From the NCBI GenBank assembly GCA_030248225.1, contig JASANE010024794.1, positions 1 to 64,000 on the forward strand: a stretch of DNA of 64,000 bases, read 5' to 3'. Of the stretch, positions 1 through 12,500 are shown in pieces. The first letter of the stretch is position 1. The number at the start of each line of letters is the position of its first letter. Made by a program: the position numbers and the translations under genes. Under the pieces are notes generated by a model. That model saw only the letters and a list, made by a program, of their open reading frames with translations, ran no database searches and was not told the origin of the DNA. The DNA comes from Trileptium ribeirensis (taxonomy: Eukaryota; Nematoda; Enoplea; Enoplida; Thoracostomopsidae).

Positions 1-1293
1 TACAATAAATTACCAGGGCATTAATTACTCTCGGTAATAATTGCCAAGCCAATCATTACTTCCCATTCGAGGCAACTTTTACTCCCCCGTGGGCAATAAT
101 TACTGCCCTCTGACCGATCTATAATTTTACGTTACTGTTCATCAAATGCATAAACATTATTAATCAATTTGTGACGAGCTTGTTTCATTTCTTCGCAGAT
201 GCTTAGAATTCAGGAAATATTAAAATATAGTGAGTTGTAAAACGCCACACAAGGTTTTGAAAGGCATGCTGTCTTTATTTTCGTCAATTTGTCGCGTATG
301 GGAAGTATCCGGATAGTTTAACTGACAGAGTGCTGAGAGCTAATTTACGTTGATAGTGAATTTTTCAAAAAGCTGACGAAGTGGTGGCGATCCAGTAACA
401 ATTCCCGGTCGCGTCATTACGTCTGTCCGTTACTATAGGGGTATTTGCGGATTGATGTCGAAAACTGTATTGGTGCGTGTTATCGCTGGTAGCAAATAAA
501 TCCTGTCAGTTTTCGAAGTGAAATATTGAATAAACAGTGATGATCAGGATATTGTGTTCAAAATGATTTTTGCAATAAAAATTGTTATAGATCTTGAGTG
601 CAGCTGAATATAAAATTACGAAAACTTAGCCTTTCCGTCCACAAATAAGCTAGCCCTGTATCAACAATGTTAGTGGTTATCGAGCACACCGAGCTTAGTT
701 TATAGTGATCAGAGATTCGGAGTTGAATGGAACCATGGTAGCCTTGGTTAATAACACATCACCACCACGGCTGTGCCATCCAACCTTCTTTGTAAGTTGC
801 ATGTAACATTCTGACCGGCAATGTAGTACCGTACTATAAATGAAAAACATGGATAATTTCCCCTATTCCTTAATAATCCTGTTATTGGGTTTACGGTAGG
901 ATTTAAATAAAAAATTTCCGGTGATTTTTTAACAAAATGGATTTGAATTAGACAAAACTTTGCACCACAAATGTAGTGGATCATATGACCAAGCGGCTTT
1001 TTTCTTGCTGTTATATCCAATCTGAGAGCAAGGTTATAAAAATTATGCTGGATTCCTTAATATCACAACTGATCTTTAAAGTGCGGTTTACTCTGCCTCA
1101 AAAGTGGGCGACTCAAATCGCAATTTCCTCAACTGCAACTCATCACGTTTCTGTAAAAGTAGTTGGGAGACTTGGATAATCAATACGATTAATAAAACTG
1201 TTTTGATTTCATTTACAATTTAGAAAATTTTTTTCCACTCGTGCAGGTAATCCAATATTTTTTATTCTTGACAGCAAGACTTTACCAACATAA
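1..1293. other. No gene recognised
   Basis: AT-rich sequence with only short open frames and no recognised protein or TIR element. It lies downstream of the MCM4 stop. Confidence 0.5.
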
Positions 1294-1893
1294 CAAAAGT
1301 TATAATGAAGTGTTCACGTTATGCACCATTTACGATAATATGCGTGCTCCAGGGCTAAATTATGTCACGCGTCCAACTCAACTAGTTCGGGTGAACTATA
1401 GCTTAGATGGACTACTATGGTACATTTTTATAGCTTAGATCTTAATGTGACAAACAAGGCTCTGCGTGACAAACGGAGCGTCCGGCTGAACTGTCAATTG
1501 AGAGATTTTATTTAATATTGTGCTTAATGTAGTAGCATTTTGTTCTATAGTATTGTTACTAAGGTATTTTGTTGTAATAAATACAATTAACCTTTTAAGC
1601 TGTATGCCGCTTTTGGGGCATTATTTAGACACGTATAGTAAAACGTAATGTTCGCGAATAGTCTCTGGCTTAAGTTATAGAGCTCAGGTGAACTACGCCT
1701 CGTGACAAAAGCACAGTCCTGCTCGACACTCGACGACGCAACCCTATCTAGGTTATTCAAAATTTTAATAGTCGAGCTGGACTGTATGCGAAACATAGTA
1801 GCTAGCCTATTTGAACGCGTGACATAATTAGGACCAAGCGCACGCATTTCTTGTAAATGATGCATTATGTCCTCGCTGTTCGTAACTTTTGTC
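1294..1893. repeat. Fold-back element with long imperfect inverted arms
   Basis: About 190 bases from 1294 reappear in inverted orientation ending near 1893. Shared blocks include CAAAAGTTA, ATGCA(C/T)CATTTAC, ATGCGTGC and TTATGTCACGCGT. The arms enclose a spacer of about 200 bases. The two open frames in the arms are mirror copies of one another rather than genes. This resembles a fold-back or MITE-type element; no family was recognised. Confidence 0.55.
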
Positions 1894-2639
1894 CCCTGTA
1901 GTCGCGAACCTACCGTATCAAATAATGCCGCACCTTGTCAATAAGACTGCAACAGGGTGTCCGCGCTCCTTGAATCAAGAAAACCTCCTTGGATCTCCAT
2001 GAATGCCGGCCAGGCGTCACTAGGAAGCTTACAGATTTCCAGTGATGTAACCAGGGCTGAGATACTATAGTGTCTTAAGGCAATAAGCAGTCGTCTGTCG
2101 TACAGATATAATGATGGTATTGGTTCCATATTTTCTTTTTCTTATCCATATTATATTCATGTTACCCGATAGCGACATAGCCAAAAATTTTCGATGGGTA
2201 GCGACAAAATTGGATACGGTTTTGTGTTTGGATTGACTCCCTAATTTCAAGACTGTTTTGTTTCACAGGAGACACAATGTGACTTTTTCGTAATTCTGTT
2301 CGATGAGGCTTTAAACAGAATATTACAACGCGGACAAGTGGACATTTCTGTCCGTTACTAAGATGCCCAAACAAATACTGTTGTTACCAGATATTATTTG
2401 TCAACAATAGAAACATCATGTCAACTATACTTTTGATGATATGCTGTAGCAATCTCCCTGAATTTTTCAAAATGCTCCTTAATTCTCCTTGAATTGTGGG
2501 GTGCCAGACCCGCAGACACCCTGCTGCAAGGCACGGTCTAAAAGTGGCAATACCCCTAGATAGCTTCCTTTGGAAAATTTTTCGGAGCAAACATTCATGT
2601 ACTCCGAGCTGTTTTCCCATTGCTCGAACTGTAATCTGG
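1894..2639. other. No gene recognised
   Basis: Only short open frames on both strands, with no recognised domain or repeat. Confidence 0.4.
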
Positions 2640-3010
2640 GGTGGCGATTCATATACTTTATCTACAGCTCCGCTATATGCAGGTAGAGCTACTGCTCTTC
2701 TTTTGCTTCCACCCGCAAAACCTGTTTTTTCGCTTGAAACACACTCAGTTGCTGTTGGGCCTGTTGTTTCAGCTCATTACAGAATGTCGTCGATTTCAAC
2801 GCGACTTTTTGCATTGGAATGCTTCGCAGTATCTGCCCAAGGCAGAATGGACGGATTTAACAAGGTCGGTCGTGAGTGGATCTCCGTACTTGATCTGATC
2901 CTAGATCAGACGCAAGCCCACGAAGGACTCATTCTTAAAGACCTCTACGTACATGTCCTTGTCTACTGAAAATCCGCCTTCGACTGTTGTGCTTCCGTGT
3001 GACAGAAATA
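2640..3010 (-). pseudogene. Decayed transposase-like C-terminal fragment
   Basis: Read from 3010 downwards, one frame gives SHGSTTVEGGFSVDKDMYVE, then VFKNESFVGLRLI, a stop, and DQIKYGDPLTTDLVKSVHSA. The pattern SHG-xxxVExGFSxxK resembles the C-terminal block of transposon proteins with an RNase-H-like fold of the hAT type. After a frameshift, a glutamine/lysine-rich helix follows (ELKQQAQQQLSVFQAKKQ). At least one stop and one frameshift make it non-functional. The superfamily call is from pattern memory only. Confidence 0.45.
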
Positions 3011-3269
3011 AGCACTTTTTTGATAACGCTCTACAGTTAATCATAATATGGATATCAATATTATTGTTCCTTGTCACTCAGCCTTTCTCCCAGGATATCG
3101 TTCAAGCCCTCTGCCTTCATATTGAAATTTTTGTACATTTGTACTCCATCAACATACTTTCCGGCGAATCAAAAATTTCAAATTTTCTCTTGCTTAAAAT
3201 CACTAAAAGTTCCCTTTTCAAGCAAGGACAATACAGTCGAATTTAAGTAAGCTAAATTCGATTTTTTTG

Positions 3270-3525
3270 CACTTTCTTAGGGTTGCGCGCTGGGGGAATC
3301 GCCCCCGCAGGTATTTTCGGTTTCTCCAGTTACAATCTGCACGGACCCCCAGTTCAACTCCCTCAGGTGTAATTAAAAGGGACGAGCTGAGGGCCCTGGG
3401 AGAAAATCGTGAAGTTTTTTGTCTGTCACTGTCATTCATAACTCATTTTTGGATGAACGGATTTCGATATTTTTTGTTCGATAGCAAAAGTGATGACGAT
3501 GTATCCTTTAGTTGAACGCGAATAC
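3270..3525. repeat. Dispersed repeat J, copy 1
   Basis: Contains the shared block TTGTCTGTCACTGTCATTCA, the block GTTCGATAGCAAAAGTGATG, and TTTAGTTGAACGCGAA. Related sequence occurs near 17155-17430 (inverted), 48190-48455 and 52755-53075. It abuts the hAT-type element at 3534. Confidence 0.5.
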
Positions 3526-3533
3526 CTCAGACC

Positions 3534-4650
3534 CAGGGAGTAACCGGAATTCCTGTTCCGGCGAAAATTGTGTTCCGGTTGCGGTTCCGGCAAAAGGCAA
3601 AAACCATGGTTTAAAAATATTGTTTGAAATTTTCCACATTTTTGCATCATTCATGATCCAAACACACGTGATATATTATATTATGCAATGATCAAGCTCC
3701 AACACAACGAAGCAAAAGAAAAGATACTAAGCAATTTGCCGTGTGAAACAGAATTACGACACATAACCTAAGTAGGAATTTTTCACCTTAACCATACAGG
3801 AGTTTGTTAGCAAAATAAAGCCAGGTCGATGTTTGTCATAGCTATTCTACACATTCAGTAGTCTCCAGGTTACGTTCGAATTAAACCGGTCCAACTTAGT
3901 AACAGAATATGGATTACGTAGAAGTACTTAACGTATGTCTGGCTAACATAAATTGCGTCAAGCACCAGCCAGAGCACTTGTAAACTTTGTAAATCAGGCT
4001 AAATTGAAGTAAACTAATATTATCTGCAACGCAGCCAGAAACTGCTTTCTTGGCAATGAACTGTATTTATTGAAGCTGTGCGAGCAACGCCGCAGTTTGT
4101 CTCATTTATAGCATTCTGATTAGAAAGTTGTCATTATCATCTAACTGACGGGCGCTGTTTGTCCAACGCTATCCTAAACAGTGTCTCTTACCACTGATCA
4201 GATAATTACTTTCTATCCATTAATTTCTCCTAAAATCATATAAACCAATAATTTGAAGTTTCCTACAGAACAACATGTAACAAACGTATGTGTAGTAAAA
4301 GGAAGCGACTGGGGACAGAGCGAAAGTGTTTATTTTACGCTCCATGCGTTGTAAGCACATTAAATTAGACGGAGTATAAGCAAGGGTGTACAGCATTTTT
4401 GCTCTAGGTGTCCAAAAAACCGACATATTGATCGATAAATAAACATTATTTGCTTCCTCAGTCTCTTTAAAGTTTCAGAAAGGCAATAGTGACATCGCAA
4501 CACGTTAAGTTAATGTGAAAGTTATTTTTAATGCATTTTAAATCCACTATACTTTAATTTCTTCCTTCATCTGTTTTACTATATATAAATTTCGAAGACT
4601 AGGTTCCAGTTCCGGATCCGGTTTAAAAGAATGGTTCCGGTTATTCCCTG
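3534..4650 (-). mobile_element. hAT-type non-autonomous element A, copy 1 (1117 bp)
   Basis: Terminal inverted repeats begin CAGGGAGTAACCGGAAT and end CCGGTTATTCCCTG, rich in GGTTCCGG. It is flanked by CTCAGACC and CTCTGACC, an 8-bp target duplication with one mismatch, as expected for hAT elements. It is inverted relative to the copies at 13457 and 44563. No transposase was recognised inside. Confidence 0.85.
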
Positions 4651-4949
4651 CTCTGACCCCACCTTATGTGCCAATATGACAATATTTTAAGAACTTTTTG
4701 CCAAATTTGGCCATACGGGTACCAGTAATTAGTAGCCCATGTGTTGCGACACAAGCTTCGCATCGAAAAATAGGGCCACAATCAACAAGACTTATAACGT
4801 TGCTGACCACATTTTTGTGGTACCACGCCCTGGTCCACTGTGGGTCCGAATATGATTCGTAGATCTTAACCAAAAATAGCGATTTTTCAAATTTTATTGC
4901 TGATTTTTGCCTCACAATGAGTGCCTATTAGGCTATGAAGCACGATGGT

Positions 4950-5660
4950 TATGTTATCTAGTATTTAGCTTAAGTATATATCTTTTCGTGGAGGTTTCTA
5001 GACTTTAACTGGATTATATACCTTTTCGTGACCGTTTCAATGGTTTTACGGTTGACAACTTGATTTCCAAAAAGTGTATTTTCGTTTGTTGTGTTACGTA
5101 CTGGGTCCTGGGCATCGAGAATGGTCTATATAAGTTTTTCTGACGACTTTCTTTCTTGGGTTTAGAGTTAATGAATCTGATTTCCAGAATGTAGTTGGTC
5201 TTATGTAGTTTGGTACATAATATGTTCTGTATAGACGTTTTCAGAATGGTAAATACAATGGTTTGGTTATACAGACTGGCACGAATATTTCATGCCTTAT
5301 CAAAAATTTTTAATAGGTTTAGGGTCAATGAACACGATTTTCAGAATAGAATCTGTCTTCAGTTAGTTCTGTATTGCGTACAAGACACCAATAATGGGCT
5401 ATATACAGTCACGGCCAGAAATAAGTGCAAAATAATCGATCGAAATTTCGATCGACTTCGATTTCGATCGTTTTCGATTTTCGCGCAATTAGATAAATTT
5501 CGTAATTTTAAAATTCCCATTTTTTCGATTAAACGAAATTTCGATCGATTGCGATTAAACGAATTTTCGATCGATTTCGATTGCACTTATTTCTGGCCGC
5601 GATTGTAAGTACATAGGTTTTTCAATGGGTTCATGGTTCCACAGGTTTTAAGGTGGTATG
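4950..5660. repeat. Dispersed repeat K with internal near-repeats, copy 1
   Basis: Units with the core ATAGAATCTGTCTTCAGT, TGGTTTGGTTAT and CACGAATA recur here and near 48685-48900 and 53090-53420. The unit is repeated in tandem within the copy (compare 5160-5290 with 5330-5400). A mariner-like MITE is inserted at 5406. Confidence 0.45.
5406..5605. mobile_element. Tc1/mariner-type MITE (200 bp)
   Basis: Inverted ends CAGTCACGGCCAGAAATAAG and its complement (CTTATTTCTGGCCGCGATTG) match over about 25 bases and are flanked by TA on both sides. The interior is a run of ATCGATCGAAATTTCG-type palindromes. Related ends occur near 18852 and 19084. The open frames across it are shadows. Confidence 0.8.
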
Positions 5661-6173
5661 ACTTCGAACACCCTTTTTATGTAATCGCACAAAATAACAT
5701 AAAAATGAAACCACGGTCGCTCGGTTTCACCCTCGCTTCCGAGTTATTAGTTTTGGTAGTTTGGAGAAGCCAGTTAGTAAATTAGCGGCAGACTTCACCA
5801 CATCCGTGAAATGCGGCTTGGCTTATCTGCAGTGGCAGGAAGCACACGATTGCAGTCAATCAATACATATTTCCAGAAGCGTCTGCAATCGTTTTTGAGC
5901 AGGTCCCGAAGACGTTACTGTGAGACTTAAGGACTACAAGATATTCTTAGTATATGTTGGTATGCCAAAAAATACCGAAATATTACTAAATGTTCAGCAT
6001 AAACATTCTGAATGTAAAGTATTGTCGCTGTTTTGTTTTGTAATTATAATGGAGCTTCGAAAGTTCAATGTAGGTCTTTAAAGTTGCCGCTGAGTGCAGT
6101 CGAGCCACATTCCTTTGCTCGTGTAGCCGCGCGAGCAACTACAGTAGATTTTGGTAGATATTTTCAAATAATT

Positions 6174-6179
6174 TTTATT
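6174..6179 (-). promoter_or_regulatory. Candidate polyadenylation signal for MCM4
   Basis: AATAAA on the minus strand, about 210 bases after the MCM4 stop codon. The motif is common by chance in AT-rich DNA, so only its position supports it. Confidence 0.3.
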
Positions 6180-6386
6180 ACGAATCAAGAGCTGTTTGAA
6201 AAGTCTTCCATGTTTTCCTTGGAAATAGTGGAAATTTCGTTCAACGTTGATTCTCGCAATCATTTTTGGTGAATGCTGTAATAATCGGTCAGTCTGGGTT
6301 ACGAACACAAAATGCAAAGTTTTTAGTCAACATTATAATCAGTCAAACTTTTCGCAGCTCCATTTCTTTCGGTCATATTTGCATGA

Positions 6387-6530
6387 TCACCCCATCGCCA
6401 TGGAATCGGCATCATCGGCGGCGCCTTGTGCTCGGAACAACAATTTAACACGACCACGCGCGTCCCGAACAATGACATCCTGACGAATGAGTTCCGCGAC
6501 TGCGTCGTCGAATATCTCTCGTCGAATCAT
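6387..6530 (-). CDS. MCM4: MCM4 last exon: winged-helix end and extended C-terminal tail
   Basis: After GTGTTTAG the frame reads [18 protein letters not shown], then [13 protein letters not shown]. It aligns with the known MCM4 ending (a helix M/IF-(E/D)(E/D)-A, then a strand ending V(R/K)LL). Sixteen further residues, [16 protein letters not shown], follow before TGA at 6389-6387. Vertebrate MCM4 stops at VRLL, so the tail is extra. Phase 0 matches the preceding exon. Conservation is lower here than in the ATPase core, which makes this exon less certain than the others. Confidence 0.8.
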   Translation of the reverse strand: MIRREIFDDAVAELIRQDVIVRDARGRVKLLFRAQGAADDADSMAMG

Positions 6531-9500
6531 CTAAACACGGCAAGTACACACTCTTGTCATGTGGATAGAATTTCAATCCCCATATCCACCCCACCCCACG
6601 AAAATTTTCGCGGAATCTCCACCGCTATATCAATGAAGCCACATTCCAGAAGCTTACTATTTACTAAACTGCTGCAGTGTTTTGCAATTTGGCATTAATT
6701 AGAAATGTATTGGACACTTTATTAGGCTGCTTCTTTGCAAATTAACGTCAGTGTTGGTCCATGGTGAACAGTGTTCACAGTCCACGTTTTGCCAGTCATC
6801 GCCGTAGGGGTAGCACCCAATAATCAGGTAGACACCAACCATGGGCCCCGGGCTCTTCCTCGAACACTGCAACAAATCTTATAGTACATAAGCACCGGGG
6901 CTAGATACTTAATCTCACTAGCACAGATAGAAAGCCCAGGATACTGTATTTCTCCGGGAATTTATCTAAAACTGATACAAAAAATCTCAGTTGTTTATGC
7001 GCTGCTAATCAACGTATCTGTATGTCTGATACGGAAACACTCAGACCGCGTTTTGTTATGTTCTATCAATCAGTGCTTCATCCCAGTCGCTATTTGCTAC
7101 TGTAGCCTCATGGTTGGCACGATAAGTCTCGAATCAGAAGGTAAAATTTCAAGACCACTGCTAACTTTTGCCCATTTTTCGCTGTATTTCAAGTATACCA
7201 TCTTTTGGAGTACCTTAGGGCGTGTTTTCTTCCGTAGTTTAAATAGTATTAATCTTGACTCACTAAAAATAAGTTCAACCATGGCAGACGACAATGGCAC
7301 TGCCAAAAACATGCGTGCATACTACTGCAAAATTGGAAATTGTGTGATGGAATTGTAATCCCCTCATGCGATGGGGATATTGGATGTTCTGATGTTACTA
7401 GGTAAATTAATTACATTGCAATTAAATCAGATAAATTTTAAACAAATTGTTCACGGAGAGATTTACGTCGAATTTCAATTCACCAAAAAGGAATCCATAG
7501 CAATTTTAAATGAAACTGCATAACATGGTGGTCGGTGCGGTCATTTTAGTTTACTCGCGTAGGATGCACCCCATCTGTAACTTCATAACATTTTGATGGG
7601 CCGATGGGGATTTTGAAAAAGAATTTAGGTAAGTTACAGAAATGGTACCAGCCAGCTCTATACCGTCCGCGAACGCACAGTTATGTAAAGGTCAACCGAA
7701 TAATTGGTATAGTTTTTACACTCTACAAGGGGATAGTAATGAACAGAAACCGCACTACGCTACAATCTTCGGACACGGGTATTGTTTTAAAAATTGACCT
7801 CCCCTACATGTGTGAAAACGAGCCGAATTTTTAAGGCTCGGCTTGACTGAAATTTAACCAGGCTCGGCTCGTTACAGGGTTGTTTCGGGTCGGCTGTGAG
7901 AAGCTTGTTAATGAAAATTTGATTTGGCGGACGTGTATGATCTCATGGATACACAAATGGATGTAATCTAACATACGTGACTACCAAATTCACTCTTTAA
8001 ATCTATTAACTTTTGCATATTGCATAGTACTTTACGACGTGTGGAAGTTAATCCTACGGAATGGTTAAAAACAGAACATTAAGACCGACAGCTAATGCTA
8101 AGGTTACACAGCAAAGTCATATATTAGGTATCACGAGCCGATGATATTAGAGTAACTAAGAAGTATAACAATCCTCAGGTTTGCTGATTAAGTACCTGCG
8201 TTACATCCCGGACGATGACAAGTATTGTGCTGCCACATCCAGTTTTTGCCCTACTGAGTTTAGACTGAACCCATATTCCTGGAACGAACGCAAAATCACA
8301 TCACACCCATGTTATTCACCGCCAAACTAATGCTCTGCTTATGTTGGACAGTCTTTCCAGCTTTTGACGACAATGTCCACGTTCCTGGGAGTGTCCGAAC
8401 ATAGCAAATGTCGGATTTCAGGCAATTGCAAAGGTTCTATACGTCATACTGTTATTTTCGTGGTTTGTATGTATTGACTACAACTGTACCATAACCACCT
8501 GCTTTAGGATAGAAAGACTTACGCGTCAACAAATATGTAATTGTTGGACTACAAGTTTAATTTAGCCACATGCCATGTTTTGTTGTAGGCAAGGGTACGC
8601 ATAACCTAGGATTAATATCTAGATTGTGACAGGTACTACATTAACCTACTAATTCTCTCTGTTACCACGCCGGCAACCCCAAAGATTGCAGTGCCAGAGG
8701 CGATGCGTTGTCACTTTTGATTGGACGTACCTTATTCGCTTTTTTGCAAGGTCCTTTAAGGCATCCGAATGAGTGGTCATACTAATTTTTTCTTTATGGC
8801 GAGTTCGAGGCTGTCCGCACATGTAAATAATAGATTATGAAACCTTTAGGGGCTTCCCAACGATAATTTTATCGAGAAAGCTTTTTCGAAACATTTGGGT
8901 GACAAAGGCGACCATTGGCAATCCAAAGAATAGAATTTTTCTGTCCTAAAATTTGTCGAAAATGGTATTTATTGAAACGCATAGTCGAGCTGAGTCGAAC
9001 GGTACCAAAATCGCAAAATTGAACAATGTCTTGACTGGGTATTCCTTAAGCAGGTAAACAGTAGTCTCGGGTACGTCCATAGCATTTTTCCCTTGTACGG
9101 TATACGAATAAACTAATCGTAGACTTCACAAAGTATTCATTATAGTATATACAGAATCAAATGTTAGAGCGATTTTCACAAAAGTACACTACGTGGCCAT
9201 ATTTTTGCCAAAATGCAATGAAATTATTGAAAAAATGAAATGAAAATTATTAAATAAGGTTTGTTGTCATCGTTGGATGGACCTGGTTTTCCCGCAGTGA
9301 CACTGTTCTTCCATGCGGGCGCTGCACGGGTAAAAATTATCCCGATGTATACCGTGTTGTGTGCCAGCCGAGCCGTTGAAGCTTTTTAACGAAGGTAGCT
9401 CGGTTCGGGGGTTGAAAGCTTAGGTTCGACTTGGCACGAAAGAAATTGATGCCGGCTTAGCTCGGGCTTTGCCGATCCTTGAACCGAAATTCTCAACTCT

Positions 9501-12500
9501 AGAGAGGGAGTTACGTAACGATATCTATAGCAGTCAGGAGGAAGATCAAAACCGTCCGTGAAATCTCATATAATTGAGGTTAACATTACAGTGCGGGAAT
9601 ATGCCATACTCTTCGTCCTGGACTCTTGATTTAACATTATTGACACGATACAAGCATTATAACAGCAAAAGACAATGTACACCTCACCTGATCCGAATCT
9701 CTGCGAAGATCGTTGAGTAACTGTTTAACGTGGATACCATATGGCATCTTGTCTAACTTTGCACTAATAACCTTGCCAAGTTCCGCCACTTGACGACGGA
9801 GTGACGAACTAAGACCACTAGCAAGCATTCCAGGATCAACAAGGCCTGTGACTGGATCGGTAGCTGACTGCTTCAAAGCTTCACGATGCAAACTAAATGA
9901 AAAAACGCGTATCACTACAAGATATGTATCTAATCTAAAGACACCTTCAACTGGAGTGGTGTTCAAACCGTATTGGAATTTCTATTGTCTGTGTTTAACT
10001 ACGGCCTTTCGTGAAGTTAAACCAAATCTGGTGTCAAATGACATATAGGTTAATTACGAAGTACATATTTAATTTGCCACGTTTGAGATGTATGGTATCA
10101 ATGTAACTTTCAAAGTTGACGAGAATTTTTTGCGGTAAATTTATAGATGTTAAATTTTAATATGATACCATTAACAGTTTAACAATATTTTTGATAGCAG
10201 TATTGTATATCACAGGATCAAAATCCAGTGCTGAATTATCAATCTGCCTTACTTTCGGACCCAGAGCAATCCACTGATTGCAGTTTAACCTAAGATGGAC
10301 GCACCCCAAGTTTCAGGCGCGAAAATTTATTTGGAGCTGTAAATATCTTTTTGAAAAACTGGGAAATATACTTCTATTGAAACCATAAGCCTGAAGGATA
10401 TAAAAGTGCGATTAGACGGTCCAGCAATTTACATTTACACTTTAGAGCCTTTATTTTTCGTGTGTAAGCATCTCAGATCTATTTCCACCCACTGTATCCA
10501 GCCGTCTGATTGCTGTTAGGTCGTGCAACTAAGAAAAATGCTGCTTGTTTCGCTAAAATAATTTCTTACTATACGACGTACGAAGCGGAACAATGGCGAA
10601 TGATTATGTAGTATCGTAGACTATTCACAAAAATGACTCACACTTTGGAGATCGAGCACAGCTAAACACCAAGCGAGCAGAGATCATTTCCGTGTGAAAT
10701 TATTGTTACTTCAAACAGTACAGTATCTGCCAGAAATGACTATTGGGTTTCCAACGAACAATGAATACTTCTCGGACAAAATATTTTTGAACGCATCCCG
10801 AACAATTTATTAGAATTTTTTCCACTAACAAGTTCAATTACATTTAACGAACACACACAAATGAACAATGTTCTAACTGCTACCGAAAGAAAAACGACCA
10901 TTTCTAGCAGGAACTGTACAGTCGTACTTGAATGCTTCCTCAATATCGCTGTCTTGAACAACATCCGATAGACGAATTTTAGTGTGTGCCTCCGCTAGTC
11001 GAATAAGGCTCTCCAACTGTCTCGGATAAGCAGATATTTGTCCACGTGAGCTTCCAATCTAAATAATATTCCACTAAAAGGTATAGAAACACCTAAATCA
11101 CAACAAAAATTAACTTTTAAATTCATTTACAAATAAAACAGAGATAGAGTCGCAGTAAGGATAACGATTAGGAAAATGTCAATAGCAATAAAATCTCGGT
11201 AACCATCAAAATGAAGCTGTACTTTGGTATACTCTAAATTTTCCAAACAAGCTGCATGCTGAAGTATTCTGCAACAGAGACAGCTTGATTGATAGTTATT
11301 CCCAATTATGCTAAAATTGTGCCACACCAATTTTAACCGAGATCCCAAGGCTCGTAGAAAACACGCGTAATACACGTATAACTCAGTTTATGCTACATAT
11401 AATCTTGTAAGGTTTGCATTGCACCTTGACTGAGCTTTCAATACAAATTTGTACGATTAATTTTGCGAAACGAATTTTCCGTACATTAACGCTATAGTTA
11501 TGTACAGACACACATTACGACAGGCGATCAAGCGGATTGTCGAAATTATATCCGTTAACTGTGCACCCATTTTTGACGGTGACTGCAATACGGCTTTCAT
11601 ATTAGTTTATTATTTTGCGTCTGAGACTGTTTTTATTTATTTAGAGACTCTTCAAACCTGTCAATAATTCTTCTATCGCTGACTACCAGTTCCATTAGGA
11701 AACACATCGGCCAAGTTGTAAAATATTCTCTTACGCGACACGAGAGAATTTCCGTCACGTACACAAATGTGTTAAAAGGTATCTGCGTGAGTGTCGGTTT
11801 GTACGCATGCGCGTTTAAACGTATTTGCATGCATGCACATATAAACGCACCTACAGTGACCACTGTGAACACATTAGCATGCACAAAAATAAGTAAAATG
11901 TTGAGTTCGCCATGAAAATTTCAGAATCAGTTAATTCTTAAAAAAGATGTCATTTGTGTTATTTTGGATGCGAGAAGTATCCAATAGAAAACCGGATAAT
12001 ATATCCCTGGAAGTTTGCTTTATTGGTTTTTGCAAAGAAACATTGTGTAACAGCAGTAAATGAATTCAGAGTATAGTGAGGGGAAACAAGCAAAGAATAT
12101 CTTTTACTAGCCCTGTCTATGTGGCAGAATTTGACAATGACCGTTATTGGGATTGTTAGGGTAACACGCATAACTCAACCTTAGCTGAACGGATCGATTC
12201 ACGCGACAGCACATTTGAAAGCTTTATATCTTTTTGTGCCCTTTAGTTAGAAGCGCGCCATTACAGCACTTTCCCTTCCAAAAAGTGGATCAATGGAGCT
12301 CTGGTCGGACATCGAAGGGACGCAAAAATCACATTACGTATTGTAACTAGCACCTAGTGTACATATCTGAGTCAAATTGGGCTCATTTTGTAGTACAAAT
12401 AAGCCTCTATAAGACTGTATAAAAGCTTTGCTACGCAATTCTCTTAAGATGTAGAACTCAGGCCAAAACGGGTTTTAAAATGGGGACATTAAACCCAAAA

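Noticed and set aside
11127..11375. Minus frame with [11 protein letters not shown], considered for the missing MCM4 YIAYA exon
   Set aside because: Only a few residues agree, there is no MRK end and no phase-0 donor, so it is probably chance.
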